From contig NZ_JAAIMY010000020.1 of assembly GCF_013300825.1 (NCBI RefSeq), positions 1 to 64,000 on the forward strand: DNA of 64,000 nucleotides, in the 5' to 3' direction. The stretch comes from Blautia wexlerae. GTDB lineage: Bacteria > Bacillota > Clostridia > Lachnospirales > Lachnospiraceae. A program made the translations under genes and the position numbers. Positions 36,388 to 44,443 of this stretch are shown one piece after another. Numbering within the stretch: position 1 is the stretch's first letter; each line of letters opens with the position of its first letter. The notes under the pieces are model-generated. The model made no database searches and was not told the origin of the DNA. It worked only from the letters and a program-made list of their open reading frames with translations.

Positions 36388-36473
36388 TAGTTATTTTGAG
36401 TATGATGTACCAGTATTATCCATGCCCCAGATAACTATATCGGCAAATTGATGATACTGGCTTAAGTATACCA
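36388..36473 (-). promoter_or_regulatory. structured 5' leader with possible pseudoknot, and extended -10, upstream of the GH18 gene
   Basis: Minus-strand TGGTATACT (36473-36465) is an extended -10. Downstream, CCAGTATCATC (36460-36450) pairs 10 of 11 with GATAATACTGG (36420-36410); inside, TGCC/GGCA closes a loop whose TAGTTAT (36437-36431) is exactly complementary to ATAACTA (36394-36388) beyond the stem. A GTGTTAC/GTAACAC hairpin follows before the ribosome site. I could not match it to a riboswitch class I know. The gap 36290-36603 holds this leader and one hairpin. Confidence 0.5.
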
Positions 36474-36535
36474 TAAAATATTACAATTGTATTGCAAAAT
36501 CGTATTTTTCACAAATTTTTAAGATATGCATAACT

Positions 36536-36597
36536 GCTGCCCGAAGGCATTATGAACATCGGGGGACTGATTCAGAATCTGTTCGGGCAGCTTTTTT
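36536..36597 (+). terminator. plus-strand terminator-like hairpin without an obvious plus-strand gene
   Basis: GCTGCCCGAA and TTCGGGCAGC pair across 36 nt and are followed by TTTTTT on the plus strand. On the minus strand, where the adjacent small gene lies, there is no U run. Confidence 0.5.
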
Positions 36598-36603
36598 CTT
36601 TTG

Positions 36604-36804
36604 TTATTTTTCCCTGACGAAATCAAAATCCACACGAGCGATCCGTCCTTTTTCATCTTCAACGTAATCACGCATATAGCCACCACCTTCTGCAATCTGA
36701 CAGGCTTTTGCAATTGTTTTCGGATTACTGAGCGTACCGTCAAGATATAAGGAAATACCCTGCTCACGATAACTCTTCAATTCTTTTTCCAGTGGTTTAC
36801 GCAT
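36604..36804 (-). CDS. small hypothetical protein
   Basis: A 66-aa soluble protein rich in charged residues, with no family I recognise (ISLYLDGTLSNPKTIAKAC, then YMRDYVEDEKGRIARVDFDF). ATG at 36804 has only a weak AAAGAG upstream. A much better site, AAGGGAGGT (36852-36844), lies upstream; from it the same frame is open but the codon at the right distance is ACG (36837-36835), not a normal start. The ancestral protein may have begun there (reading ENISRATKKSMRKP) and lost its start. So it may be expressed from the internal ATG, or be decaying. Confidence 0.5.
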   Translation of the reverse strand: MRKPLEKELKSYREQGISLYLDGTLSNPKTIAKACQIAEGGGYMRDYVEDEKGRIARVDFDFVREK

Positions 36805-37176
36805 GCTCTTTTTTGTTGCCCGTGATATATTTTCCGTAAGCTTACCTCCCTTCTTTCCTGAGATTTTTTAGAAAGCACCTTATCGGCTGATGAAAAAACA
36901 ATATCCCTGCATACCTGTTTTATCTTCTTATCATCATGGAAATTTTACCTGTACATTGCCACAGCAGGAACGCTGTATGAAAAACGGCAATGAAGTTTAG
37001 AAATAAAAGATCACTTTGGTTAATGTTTCAGACCTTCGCTTATGTGAACCGCAGGTTTACTGCTTTTTCTGATTTCATTATATCCATCTGATAGACAGAT
37101 GCAAGAGTTTTTCTTCATTTATGTAATTTTTTCTGTTTTGTTTCTAAAAATTTAATATTTTGGTTGATTACTTATC
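36805..37176. other. intergenic region between divergent small gene and mecA
   Basis: No gene seen. It contains the orphan ribosome site described for the small gene (36844-36852) and a two-part stem-loop at 36954-36992: CATTGCC pairs with GGCAATG and inside ACAGC pairs with GCTGT. There is no U tract after it. The rest is AT-rich. Confidence 0.5.
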
Positions 37177-37206
37177 TTTACATTTTGCAGTTCTGTGTTA
37201 TATAAT
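37177..37206 (+). promoter_or_regulatory. promoter of mecA
   Basis: TTTACA, 18-bp spacer, TATAAT on the plus strand, 165 bp before the mecA start. Confidence 0.7.
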
Positions 37207-37371
37207 ATAGTGTATAAAATTCTATAAATTTACAATCAGACAATAGAATTTTTGAAGTTACTTACAGCAATTTCCCAAAGGCAGTGCATATATAGCAATT
37301 TTAATGGATTTTTACAGTCACTTATAAGGCTGCCAGATAATTCAATGTTATTCAGAATAGGATGTGACAAC

Positions 37372-38118
37372 ATGAAAATAGAAAAGATCAACGACAACCA
37401 GATACGCTGCACACTGACAAGAGAAGACCTGGAGAACCATCAGATCCGTATCAGTGAACTGGCTTACGGCACTGAGAAAGCCAAGAAACTTTTCCGCGAT
37501 ATGATGCAGCAGGCACAGATACAGTTTGGTTTTGAGGCAGATAATATTCCATTAATGATCGAGGCCATCCCGGTGAGTACCGAGAGCATCATCCTGATCA
37601 TCACCAAAGTGGAGGATCCAGAAGAACTGGATACCCGCTTCTCCAAATTTGCTCCATTCAAAGGAAATGATAAATCGGATACTCTTCAGCTTGACGGTGC
37701 AGATAATATTATCGATATCTTCCAGAAGCTTTACGAAGCAAAAATGAAGAGTACTCAGACAAAAGATGGCAAATCTGCTCAAAATACCGAAACAAAGGAA
37801 ATTGACAATGCTCAGGTTCCTGATGTAAATCTTATCCGCCTCTATGAGTTCGATACGCTAGATGATGTAATTGCTGCCGCCCATGGGCTGAACGGCTATT
37901 TTACAGGTACAAATACTCTGTACAAAGATCCGGCTGATGAACTTTACAAGCTGGTTCTCCACCAGTCATCACTTTCCCCGGAAGATTTTAACAGAGTATG
38001 TAATATTCTTACGGAATATGGACACGGAAAGGCATTCTCCCTTTCAGGGGAGGCTTATCTGACAGAACATGGGGAACTGATTTCTAATTCTGCCCTTCAG
38101 CAGCTGATCCAGTTGTAA
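37372..38118 (+). CDS. mecA: adaptor protein MecA
   Basis: A 248-aa adaptor that delivers substrates to the ClpC-ClpP protease. The N-terminal substrate-binding part MKIEKINDNQIRCTLTREDL (1-20) is typical, an acidic/polar linker of about 35 residues follows (near 125-155), and the C-terminal ClpC-binding domain has IRLYEFDTLDDVIAAA. ATG at 37372 follows AGGATGTGACAAC; the frame is open 40 codons upstream but that part overlaps the promoter region. One of few plus-strand genes; it has its own promoter and terminator. Confidence 0.93.
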   Translation: MKIEKINDNQIRCTLTREDLENHQIRISELAYGTEKAKKLFRDMMQQAQIQFGFEADNIPLMIEAIPVSTESIILIITKVEDPEELDTRFSKFAPFKGNDKSDTLQLDGADNIIDIFQKLYEAKMKSTQTKDGKSAQNTETKEIDNAQVPDVNLIRLYEFDTLDDVIAAAHGLNGYFTGTNTLYKDPADELYKLVLHQSSLSPEDFNRVCNILTEYGHGKAFSLSGEAYLTEHGELISNSALQQLIQL

Positions 38119-38125
38119 TAAGTCA

Positions 38126-38164
38126 AAAAGGATGTCCTGAACTTATTCAGAACATCCTTTTTAC
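38126..38164. terminator. terminator of mecA
   Basis: AAAAGGATGT and ACATCCTTTT, extended by CTGAA/TTCAG, then TTT. Symmetric A and T tracts let it also stop minus-strand transcripts from the DUF1858 gene. Confidence 0.88.
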
Positions 38165-38191
38165 GTGTCAGTCTATAACAATTCCACAATT

Positions 38192-38210
38192 GTTACTGTT
38201 CACACAATTG
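38192..38210. repeat. partial copy of the GTTACTGTTCAC repeat
   Basis: GTTACTGTTCACACA matches the end of the 145-bp element at 43852-43996; here it is framed by CAATTG on both sides. Nothing else of the element is present. Confidence 0.5.
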
Positions 38211-38244
38211 CCATAGTCCGTCATATGATTACCTTTCAGGAAAA

Positions 38245-38445
38245 TTATTCTCCAAGAAAATCATTAATCTGGTTAACCAGTACATCAACATCCAGTCCAT
38301 GAACCATAGCTGCTTCTTCGAGAGATTCCATCTGGGAAGATGGGCATCCAAGGCAATGCATTCCTGCTCTCATAAGAATCGGTGCGATATTTGCATCAAT
38401 CTGAAGAAGCTGACCGATCAGCATGTCTTTTGATACTTTAGCCAT
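38245..38445 (-). CDS. DUF1858 domain protein
   Basis: A 66-aa protein that is entirely the DUF1858 domain: [21 protein letters not shown] then [18 protein letters not shown] with the conserved CxxC pair. Family members are often found with hybrid-cluster or disulphide-linked redox proteins; the function is unproven. ATG follows AAGGAGGAAATATACA. It lies downstream of the BMP importer and may be read with it, or alone. Confidence 0.9.
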   Translation of the reverse strand: MAKVSKDMLIGQLLQIDANIAPILMRAGMHCLGCPSSQMESLEEAAMVHGLDVDVLVNQINDFLGE

Positions 38446-38545
38446 TGTATATTTCCTCCTTAATTTTTCTTCATACTACTCAGCTTTTATAGCTTCTGAT
38501 ATTATAATACTATTTTACTCTGGAATCAACTGCAAACTTTTAATT

Positions 38546-39526
38546 TTATCGTTCCTCCCTGAAATACGGAAGTCCCAGCGCAGCAGGCGGCTGGTGTTCC
38601 TTTTTCTTTCGGAAGCTTGTGAATACCAGTACGATAATCGTTACCACATAGGGCAGTGCTTTAAATACTTCCTGCATGCTTCGTCCAAGTCCCGGGATAT
38701 AAAGATACAGGATATAAAGAGCTCCGAACAGGAATGCTCCCCAGATTGCATTCAGTGGTTTCCATAATGCAAAGATTACCAGTGCAACAGCAAGCCAGCC
38801 ACGATCTCCAAAACCATTGTCTGTCCAGGTTCCTCCTGAATATTCCATTACGAAATAGAGTCCGCCCAGACCTGCCAGACCTGCACCGATACAGGTTGAC
38901 AGATACTTATATTTGATAACATTGATACCTGCTGCATCTGCAGTTCCCGGATTTTCACCGATTGCCCTGAGATTCAATCCCGCTCTTGTCTTGAACAGAA
39001 AAAACGATAACAGGACTGCTATAATAATACAGAGATATGTAAGGAAACCATAATTAAATAAAATACCTCCGATAACCGGAATCTTAGACAATCCCGGGAT
39101 TTTTGCCGTATAGGCACTTCCTGTTACTTTTACGGAAATCTGTCCTACACCACCTGCAAGCTTGGAAATAGAACCGCCGAAGAAGTTACCAAAACCAGTA
39201 CCAAAAATGGTAAGTGCAAGACCTGTTACATTCTGATTTACACGAAGTGTGATAGTCAGGATACTGTAGATCAGACCTCCGATTGCAGCACATGCAAATG
39301 CACACAAAAACGATATCAGTACACCCACAAGTGCATTGGGATCAGGATTATCCTTCTCATAGAGGAAAGCTCCCATCAGACCTGAAATACCGCCCATATA
39401 CATAATTCCCGGAATACCAAGATTCAGGTTACCGGATTTCTCTGTCATAATCTCACCAAGCGCCCCATACAGAATACAAATGCCCTGGACAATTGCTTTT
39501 TGAATAAAAACTATCAGTACACTCAT
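38546..39526 (-). CDS. nucleoside ABC transporter permease (BMP type, NupQ/YufQ-like)
   Basis: A 326-aa permease of the branched-chain/ribose-type family with about ten helices. EKSGNLNLGIPGIMYMGG near residues 29-46 and the coupling region GLNLRAIGENPGTADAAGINVIK are characteristic of the second permease in BMP (PnrA/NupN) importers. It starts with AGGAGGTAGCGGCA then ATG, 12 bp after the first permease. Imports purine or other nucleosides together with the neighbouring subunits; the exact substrate is not readable. Confidence 0.92.
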   Translation of the reverse strand: MSVLIVFIQKAIVQGICILYGALGEIMTEKSGNLNLGIPGIMYMGGISGLMGAFLYEKDNPDPNALVGVLISFLCAFACAAIGGLIYSILTITLRVNQNVTGLALTIFGTGFGNFFGGSISKLAGGVGQISVKVTGSAYTAKIPGLSKIPVIGGILFNYGFLTYLCIIIAVLLSFFLFKTRAGLNLRAIGENPGTADAAGINVIKYKYLSTCIGAGLAGLGGLYFVMEYSGGTWTDNGFGDRGWLAVALVIFALWKPLNAIWGAFLFGALYILYLYIPGLGRSMQEVFKALPYVVTIIVLVFTSFRKKKEHQPPAALGLPYFREER

Positions 39527-39538
39527 TGCCGCTACCTC

Positions 39539-40618
39539 CTATTTCTTTGCACGCTTTACTCTGTAGTTGATAAAGAATTCTGCACCGATCAGGAAAAACA
39601 GAATGATTCCCAGAAGAACATTGGAAGCATTCTCATTCAGTCCATACTGTGTTGCGATCTGTACGGCACCCTGGTTCATAAATACGATGCCAAAGGAAAC
39701 TGCAACCATAATAAATGTATTAAACTTAGAAAGCCATGCGACAATGATCGCGGTAAATCCACGACCGCCTGCTGTTGCAGTGGAAATCGTATGGCTGGCT
39801 CCGCTGACAATAACAAAACCTGCGATACCACAGATTGCACCGGAGATTGCCATTGTACGGATAATAACCTTTTTCACCTGGATACCGGCATATCTGGCAG
39901 TATTCTCGCTCTCACCTACTACTGCGATCTCATAGCCCTGCTTACAGTATTTCAGATAAATAAACATTCCCACTGTCAGAATCAGGACAATGACTACATT
40001 CCAACCATATTTCTGTCCGAACAATTCCGGAAGCCATCCGCCTTTTGTAGCCTGATTGATGATACCGACTGTATTGGAACCTTTCGGATTTTCCCAGAAT
40101 ACAATACAATAAGTTACTACCTGCATGGCAACATAATTCAACATCAGAGTAAACAGTGTCTCATTTGTATTCCAGTTTGCTTTAAATACCGCCGGGATCA
40201 TTCCCCAGATCATTCCGCCAAGTGCACTTGCCACAAACATTACGATCAGGAGTAACCCTGTAGGCATCTTATCTCCTGCATAGATCATGACGGCAGCAGA
40301 GCAGGCACCACCGATCAGGATTTGACCTTCTGCACCGATGTTCCAGAATTTCATTTTAAATGCAGGTGCCAGACCAATGGAAATACACAGCAATACCATT
40401 GTATCTCGTATGGTCTGCCACAGACGGCGTTCCGAACCCATTGCTCCATCCCAGATTGCCTTATAGACATCCACCGGATTCATCTTTACCAGGGCAACGA
40501 TTACCGCTCCGCACACGATCAGTGCAAGGATCAATGCAATGAAACGGATCAGAAGACGTTCCTGCCATCTGGCTTTGTTTCTTCTTTTACTTACCTGTAA
40601 GAAAGGTTCTTTCTTCAT
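39539..40618 (-). CDS. nucleoside ABC transporter permease (BMP type, NupP/YufP-like)
   Basis: A 359-aa permease, about ten helices, with a basic cytosolic N terminus (KRRNKARWQER). The segment FKMKFWNIGAEGQILIGG and the coupling stretch YEIAVVGESENTARYAGI are family features. Start ATG follows AAAGGAGGGACACAGGC and overlaps the ATPase stop by 4 bp. Forms the membrane heterodimer with the second permease. Confidence 0.92.
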   Translation of the reverse strand: MKKEPFLQVSKRRNKARWQERLLIRFIALILALIVCGAVIVALVKMNPVDVYKAIWDGAMGSERRLWQTIRDTMVLLCISIGLAPAFKMKFWNIGAEGQILIGGACSAAVMIYAGDKMPTGLLLIVMFVASALGGMIWGMIPAVFKANWNTNETLFTLMLNYVAMQVVTYCIVFWENPKGSNTVGIINQATKGGWLPELFGQKYGWNVVIVLILTVGMFIYLKYCKQGYEIAVVGESENTARYAGIQVKKVIIRTMAISGAICGIAGFVIVSGASHTISTATAGGRGFTAIIVAWLSKFNTFIMVAVSFGIVFMNQGAVQIATQYGLNENASNVLLGIILFFLIGAEFFINYRVKRAKK

Positions 40619-42150
40619 GCCTGTGTCCCTCCTTTTTCATGCTTCGTCATAAGAAGCCCGATTTCTTCTTTCGTTGCAGTTCTTCCATCCTCAATTCCGC
40701 TGATTTTACCTCCGCAGAATACTGCAATCCTGTCACACAGTTCAAGAACTACATCAAGATCCTCAATAACACAGACTACTGCAACCCCTTTTTTCTTCTG
40801 TTCATTCAGAAGGCGGTAGATCACATGGGAAGTATTGACATCCACACCTCGAGTTGGGAAAGCTACCAGAAGTACTTTCGGATTCTGGGCGATTTCTCTT
40901 CCTACCAGAACCTTCTGTACATTTCCTCCTGACATCTGACGGACAGGTGCAGAAATACTTGGGGTCATAACTTCAAGCTGTTCTTTGATTTTTAACGCCA
41001 GTGCCCTTGGACCTTTTCGATCCAGGAATGGACTTTTGCCATTGCGATAGCTTCTGAGCATCATATTATCGGTCATATCCATATCGCCCACAAGCCCCAT
41101 ACCAATACGGTCTTCCGGAACAAAAGCAAGGCTGATCCCTGCTTTATTAATGGAGATAGAATCCATTCCTGCAAGTTCTGTTCCTTTTCCCTTGTCATCA
41201 AGCAGGGTAATCGAACCGTTCTCTATCGCCTGGAGTCCTGCAATTGCCTCCAGAAATTCTTTCTGACCGCTTCCGGAAATGCCGGCAATACCCAGAATCT
41301 CTCCTGTATTTACTGTCAGATCAACATCATCCAGAGTTTTTACCCCTTCTTTATTTCTACAGTTCAGCCCTTTGACTACTAATCGTTTCTTTACATTCTC
41401 CGGTTCAGGACGGTCTATATTTAGATCTACTCTGCCGCCTACCATCATTTCTGACAGACTCTGTGCATTTGCCTGAACCGTTTCTACTGTATCAATATAC
41501 TTTCCTTTTCTGAGGATTGCCACACGGTCTGATAATGCCAGAACTTCCTGGAGTTTGTGCGTGATGATCATAATAGAACATCCATCTTTTCTCATATTTC
41601 TTAAAATATCGAATAACCTGTCAGACTCCTGTGGTGTCAGAACTGCAGTCGGCTCATCCAGGATCAGAATCCTTGCACCACGGTAGAGCATCTTTATGAT
41701 CTCAACTGTCTGCTTCTGGGAAACGGACATTTCATAGATCTTCTGTGACAGATCCAGTTCGAAGCCATATTTATCTACCAGCTTCTGAATATCCTCTGTG
41801 ATCTTCTTCATGTCCAGCTTTCCCTTTCCCGGAAGTCCCAGAACAATGTTCTCTGCTGCTGTCAGTACATCTACCAGTTTGAAATGCTGATGTACCATAC
41901 CGATTCCCAGTTCATAGGAATCTTTCGGTGAACGGATCGTTACTTCTTTTCCATTTACAAAAATATGTCCCTCATCCGGATAATAAATTCCATAGATCAT
42001 ATTCATCAGAGTTGTCTTTCCGCTTCCGTTTTCCCCCAGAATTGCAAGAATCTCCGATTTTCTCAGTGTGAGATCTACATGATCATTCGCCTGGACCGAA
42101 CCAAAACGCTTGGAAATATCTCTAAGTTCAAGTGCATAGTTTTCTCCCAC
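40615..42150 (-). CDS. nucleoside ABC transporter ATP-binding protein, two domains (NupO/YufO-like)
   Basis: A 511-aa tandem ATPase. Domain 1 has Walker A GENGSGKTT and Walker B ILILDEPTAVL with a degenerate signature (SVSQKQ), domain 2 has a degenerate Walker A (GISGSGQKE) but a good signature (MSGGNVQK). Such asymmetry is normal for the sugar/nucleoside CUT2-type ATPases. The start is GTG with AAAAGGAGGAAACGATA before it. It lies 255 bp after the binding-protein gene, with a hairpin between. Confidence 0.95.
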   Translation of the reverse strand: MGENYALELRDISKRFGSVQANDHVDLTLRKSEILAILGENGSGKTTLMNMIYGIYYPDEGHIFVNGKEVTIRSPKDSYELGIGMVHQHFKLVDVLTAAENIVLGLPGKGKLDMKKITEDIQKLVDKYGFELDLSQKIYEMSVSQKQTVEIIKMLYRGARILILDEPTAVLTPQESDRLFDILRNMRKDGCSIMIITHKLQEVLALSDRVAILRKGKYIDTVETVQANAQSLSEMMVGGRVDLNIDRPEPENVKKRLVVKGLNCRNKEGVKTLDDVDLTVNTGEILGIAGISGSGQKEFLEAIAGLQAIENGSITLLDDKGKGTELAGMDSISINKAGISLAFVPEDRIGMGLVGDMDMTDNMMLRSYRNGKSPFLDRKGPRALALKIKEQLEVMTPSISAPVRQMSGGNVQKVLVGREIAQNPKVLLVAFPTRGVDVNTSHVIYRLLNEQKKKGVAVVCVIEDLDVVLELCDRIAVFCGGKISGIEDGRTATKEEIGLLMTKHEKGGTQA

Positions 42151-42330
42151 TATCGTTTCCTCCTTTTATCCAATGATATCCAATCCACAGTAAAAGTCTT
42201 GTCTCTTTGACTGCTGATATCATTTAATCCTACTTCTGAATTATGGAATCGCTCTCCTGTATACTCCATAATACAGCAAAAGAAACCTTCTGTCAGAGGA
42301 CTTCAAGACTTCCTTTGCACGTACGATATG

Positions 42331-42366
42331 AAAACAGCAGAGCTGCCGCCCGGGCAGCCCTGCTGT
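42331..42366 (-). terminator. hairpin between the BMP binding protein and ATPase genes
   Basis: In minus-strand sense ACAGCAGGGCTGCCC pairs with GGCAGCTCTGCTGT, followed by TTTTC. Probably partial, allowing more binding protein than ATPase. The surrounding gap 42151-42405 has a second weaker AATTGC/GCAATT stem next to the stop. Confidence 0.75.
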
Positions 42367-42405
42367 CGTAAATTGCTCCGTGCTTTGCAGCTCCCGCAAT
42401 TTTTT

Positions 42406-43584
42406 TTATTCTGTAATAGATGTAATTCCATCAATCGCAATATCAAATGCAGGTGCGGAACCATATTCAGATTCATGGAAGTATCCGTCAGAAATATACT
42501 CTGTATCATCCTTCTTATAAGTATCAAGTTCTTTGCCGTCTACTGTAAATGCAGATGTATCAAATACATGAAGGGATCCATCAATGAGCGCATCTTCCAC
42601 TTCTTTGACCTTTTCTTCTGTACCCTCTGCTACAGTTTTGTCGTTGAGAACTGTGATCTTATCTGCACCTTCTGCAAATCCTTTACACCAGTCAGTATCA
42701 ATTGCTGTGCCGTCAAGCATACACTGTACTGCGTATGTATAATATACGCCCCAGTCCATAGATGCAGAAGTAAGTGCTGTGTTAGGAGCAACAGATGTCA
42801 TATCAATATTATAACCTACACATGGAACGCCTGCTGCTTCGCATGCTGTAGGAGCACCTGTTGTATCTGCATGCTGGCTGATCAGTACACAGCCGTCAGA
42901 AATCAGAGCATCTGCACACTCTTTCTCAAGGTCAAAGCTTGCCCAGCTGTTTGTATATTTTACTTCCATTGTTACAGATGGGCATACACTCTTTGCACCA
43001 AGATAGAAAGCTGTATAACCGGAGATAACCTCTGCGTATGGGAATGCACCTACATAGCCCATCTTGCATGCGTCTTCTTTTACTGTTCCGTCCTCGATCA
43101 TTTCATTCAGTTTCAGACCTGCAACTACACCTGACACGTAACGTGCTTCATAAATATTTGTAAAATAGTTATGCATGTTGGAAAGTCCACTGGATGCAGC
43201 CTGTGTTCCTGTTGCATGACAGAACTGAACCTCCGGATATTCCCCTGCCGCTTCCAGTATATAAGTCTCATGTCCAAAGCTGTTTGCAAAGATGATCTGA
43301 CATCCCTGATCTGCAAGGTCTGCTGCCGCATCATAGCATCCTTCATCTTCACCGATGAGAGTTTTCTCAATAATCTGAGAATCGTCAAGACCAAGCTTCT
43401 CTTCCATCTCATCAATTCCTTTCATATGAGCTGCTGTGTAACCTTCATTCTCATCACCGATATAGATTGCTCCTACTTTCAGGTCCTCTTTTGCAATCCC
43501 TTTGCCTTCATCTTCTGCAAATACCGGTGCACTCATGGAAACCGCCATTACTGCTGCAAGTCCAATTGCCAATGCTTTCTTCAT
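42406..43584 (-). CDS. BMP family nucleoside-binding protein (secreted, no lipobox)
   Basis: A 392-aa binding protein of the basic membrane protein (PnrA/Med) family, binding purine nucleosides in characterised members. Signal peptide: MKKA, hydrophobic core, then APVFAEDE with probable cleavage near residue 23; there is no cysteine for lipid attachment, unusual for a Gram-positive member. VGAIYIGDENEGYTAAHM and YNIDMTSVAPN are typical of the family. First gene of the importer operon; ATG follows TGGAGGAATGAAGA. A consensus promoter at 43681-43709 drives it through a short leader with a terminator-like hairpin. Confidence 0.93.
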   Translation of the reverse strand: MKKALAIGLAAVMAVSMSAPVFAEDEGKGIAKEDLKVGAIYIGDENEGYTAAHMKGIDEMEEKLGLDDSQIIEKTLIGEDEGCYDAAADLADQGCQIIFANSFGHETYILEAAGEYPEVQFCHATGTQAASSGLSNMHNYFTNIYEARYVSGVVAGLKLNEMIEDGTVKEDACKMGYVGAFPYAEVISGYTAFYLGAKSVCPSVTMEVKYTNSWASFDLEKECADALISDGCVLISQHADTTGAPTACEAAGVPCVGYNIDMTSVAPNTALTSASMDWGVYYTYAVQCMLDGTAIDTDWCKGFAEGADKITVLNDKTVAEGTEEKVKEVEDALIDGSLHVFDTSAFTVDGKELDTYKKDDTEYISDGYFHESEYGSAPAFDIAIDGITSITE

Positions 43585-43630
43585 TCTTCATTCCTCCATT
43601 CTTTCTATTTGTTTTCTGATTCCTGCTACG

Positions 43631-43665
43631 GAACAAAAGAGGCACAACTTTCTGTGTTATGCCTC
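43631..43665 (-). promoter_or_regulatory. terminator-like hairpin at the 5' end of the BMP importer transcript
   Basis: Minus-strand GAGGCATAACACAGAAAGTTGTGCCTC (27 nt) folds into a stem followed by TTTTGTTC. Initiation is expected near 43674, so the hairpin starts about 9 nt into the RNA and would release a roughly 43-nt transcript if it terminates. There is no room for an aptamer before it. It may be a 5' stabilising stem or an attenuator. Confidence 0.6.
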
Positions 43666-43680
43666 CTTGCAAGTATCTTT

Positions 43681-43709
43681 ACTATAACTGTTTATGTCTG
43701 AATTGTCAA
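43681..43709 (-). promoter_or_regulatory. promoter of the BMP importer operon
   Basis: TTGACA, 17-bp spacer, TATAGT on the minus strand, the best sigma-A match in this part of the window. It lies within the 615-bp gap 43585-44199. Confidence 0.88.
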
Positions 43710-43851
43710 TAAATTCAGCAAAAACGCACTTTCTTTTTGATAGTCTTATTTTTTTTGTATATTAACAGACTATTTTTTATCATACAACTCTCTTGTTTTT
43801 GCAGAACACCTTACCCTCTCTGGCAGATATCCGTAATTTCAGCAGAATATA

Positions 43852-43996
43852 CGTTACTGTTCACTCTGTTCACAGTAACGTAGCCAAAATTCATTCCAGA
43901 TTGCCTGCGGCAATGGAATTTTGGCTTGTATGTCTCGGGATTTTGGCATATTCATGCCAAAACACCTCGCGGGATAGTGATGTGTGAACAGTAACG
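43852..43996. mobile_element. 145-bp MITE-like repeat with terminal inverted repeats and possible target duplication
   Basis: Ends CGTTACTGTTCAC (43852-43864) and GTGAACAGTAACG (43984-43996) are exact 13-bp inverted repeats. AATATA occurs directly before (43846-43851) and after (43997-44002). Inside are a 29-bp palindromic unit (43852-43880), a GCCAAAATTC/GAATTTTGGC stem (43883-43925) and a TTTTGGCATATTCATGCCAAAA palindrome. No ORF. Related copies are at 26485, 27092, 38192 and 49201. Possible non-autonomous mobile element; no transposase is seen here. Confidence 0.65.
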
Positions 43997-44044
43997 AATA
44001 TATCGGTTCTGTGTCAGACGAATATTCGTAATTGAACCAGGAGA

Positions 44045-44068
44045 CTTACTTGATTCAATCAAAGTAAG
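44045..44068. other. imperfect palindrome upstream of the ferredoxin gene
   Basis: CTTACTTGATT and AATCAAAGTAAG are inverted repeats with a one-base offset, 132 bases before the ferredoxin start. It may be an operator. Between it and the gene the DNA is AT-rich with several possible -10 sequences (for example TATAAT at 44091) but no clear -35, and a small CCCCGAAAGGGG hairpin in the leader. Confidence 0.4.
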
Positions 44069-44169
44069 TAAATACTAACTTAATATTATTTTATAATGTA
44101 TATGATTTTATACTTGTAATTCAGACAAAGATATATTAAAATGTATGCAGAACCCCGAAAGGGGCCTAA

Positions 44170-44373
<204 letters not shown>

Positions 44374-44384
44374 TTCATGATTTC

Positions 44385-44428
44385 AAAACAGCTTCATCTC
44401 TGTTTACCGCAGAGACGAGGCTGTTTTT
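44385..44428 (+). terminator. terminator of the ferredoxin gene
   Basis: AACAGC..CATCTCTG pairs with CAGAGACGAGGCTGTT, then TTTCTTT. Converges on the MerR gene. Confidence 0.88.
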
Positions 44429-44443
44429 CTTTATGGATAACTT

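Noticed and set aside
40615-42150. Inactive second ATPase domain as damage in the BMP ATPase
   Set aside because: Degenerate Walker and signature motifs in alternating domains are usual for this transporter family.
43846-44002. CRISPR array or integron site suggested by repeated GTTACTG motifs
   Set aside because: The repeats are few, irregularly spaced and palindromic, with no spacer pattern, cas genes or integrase.
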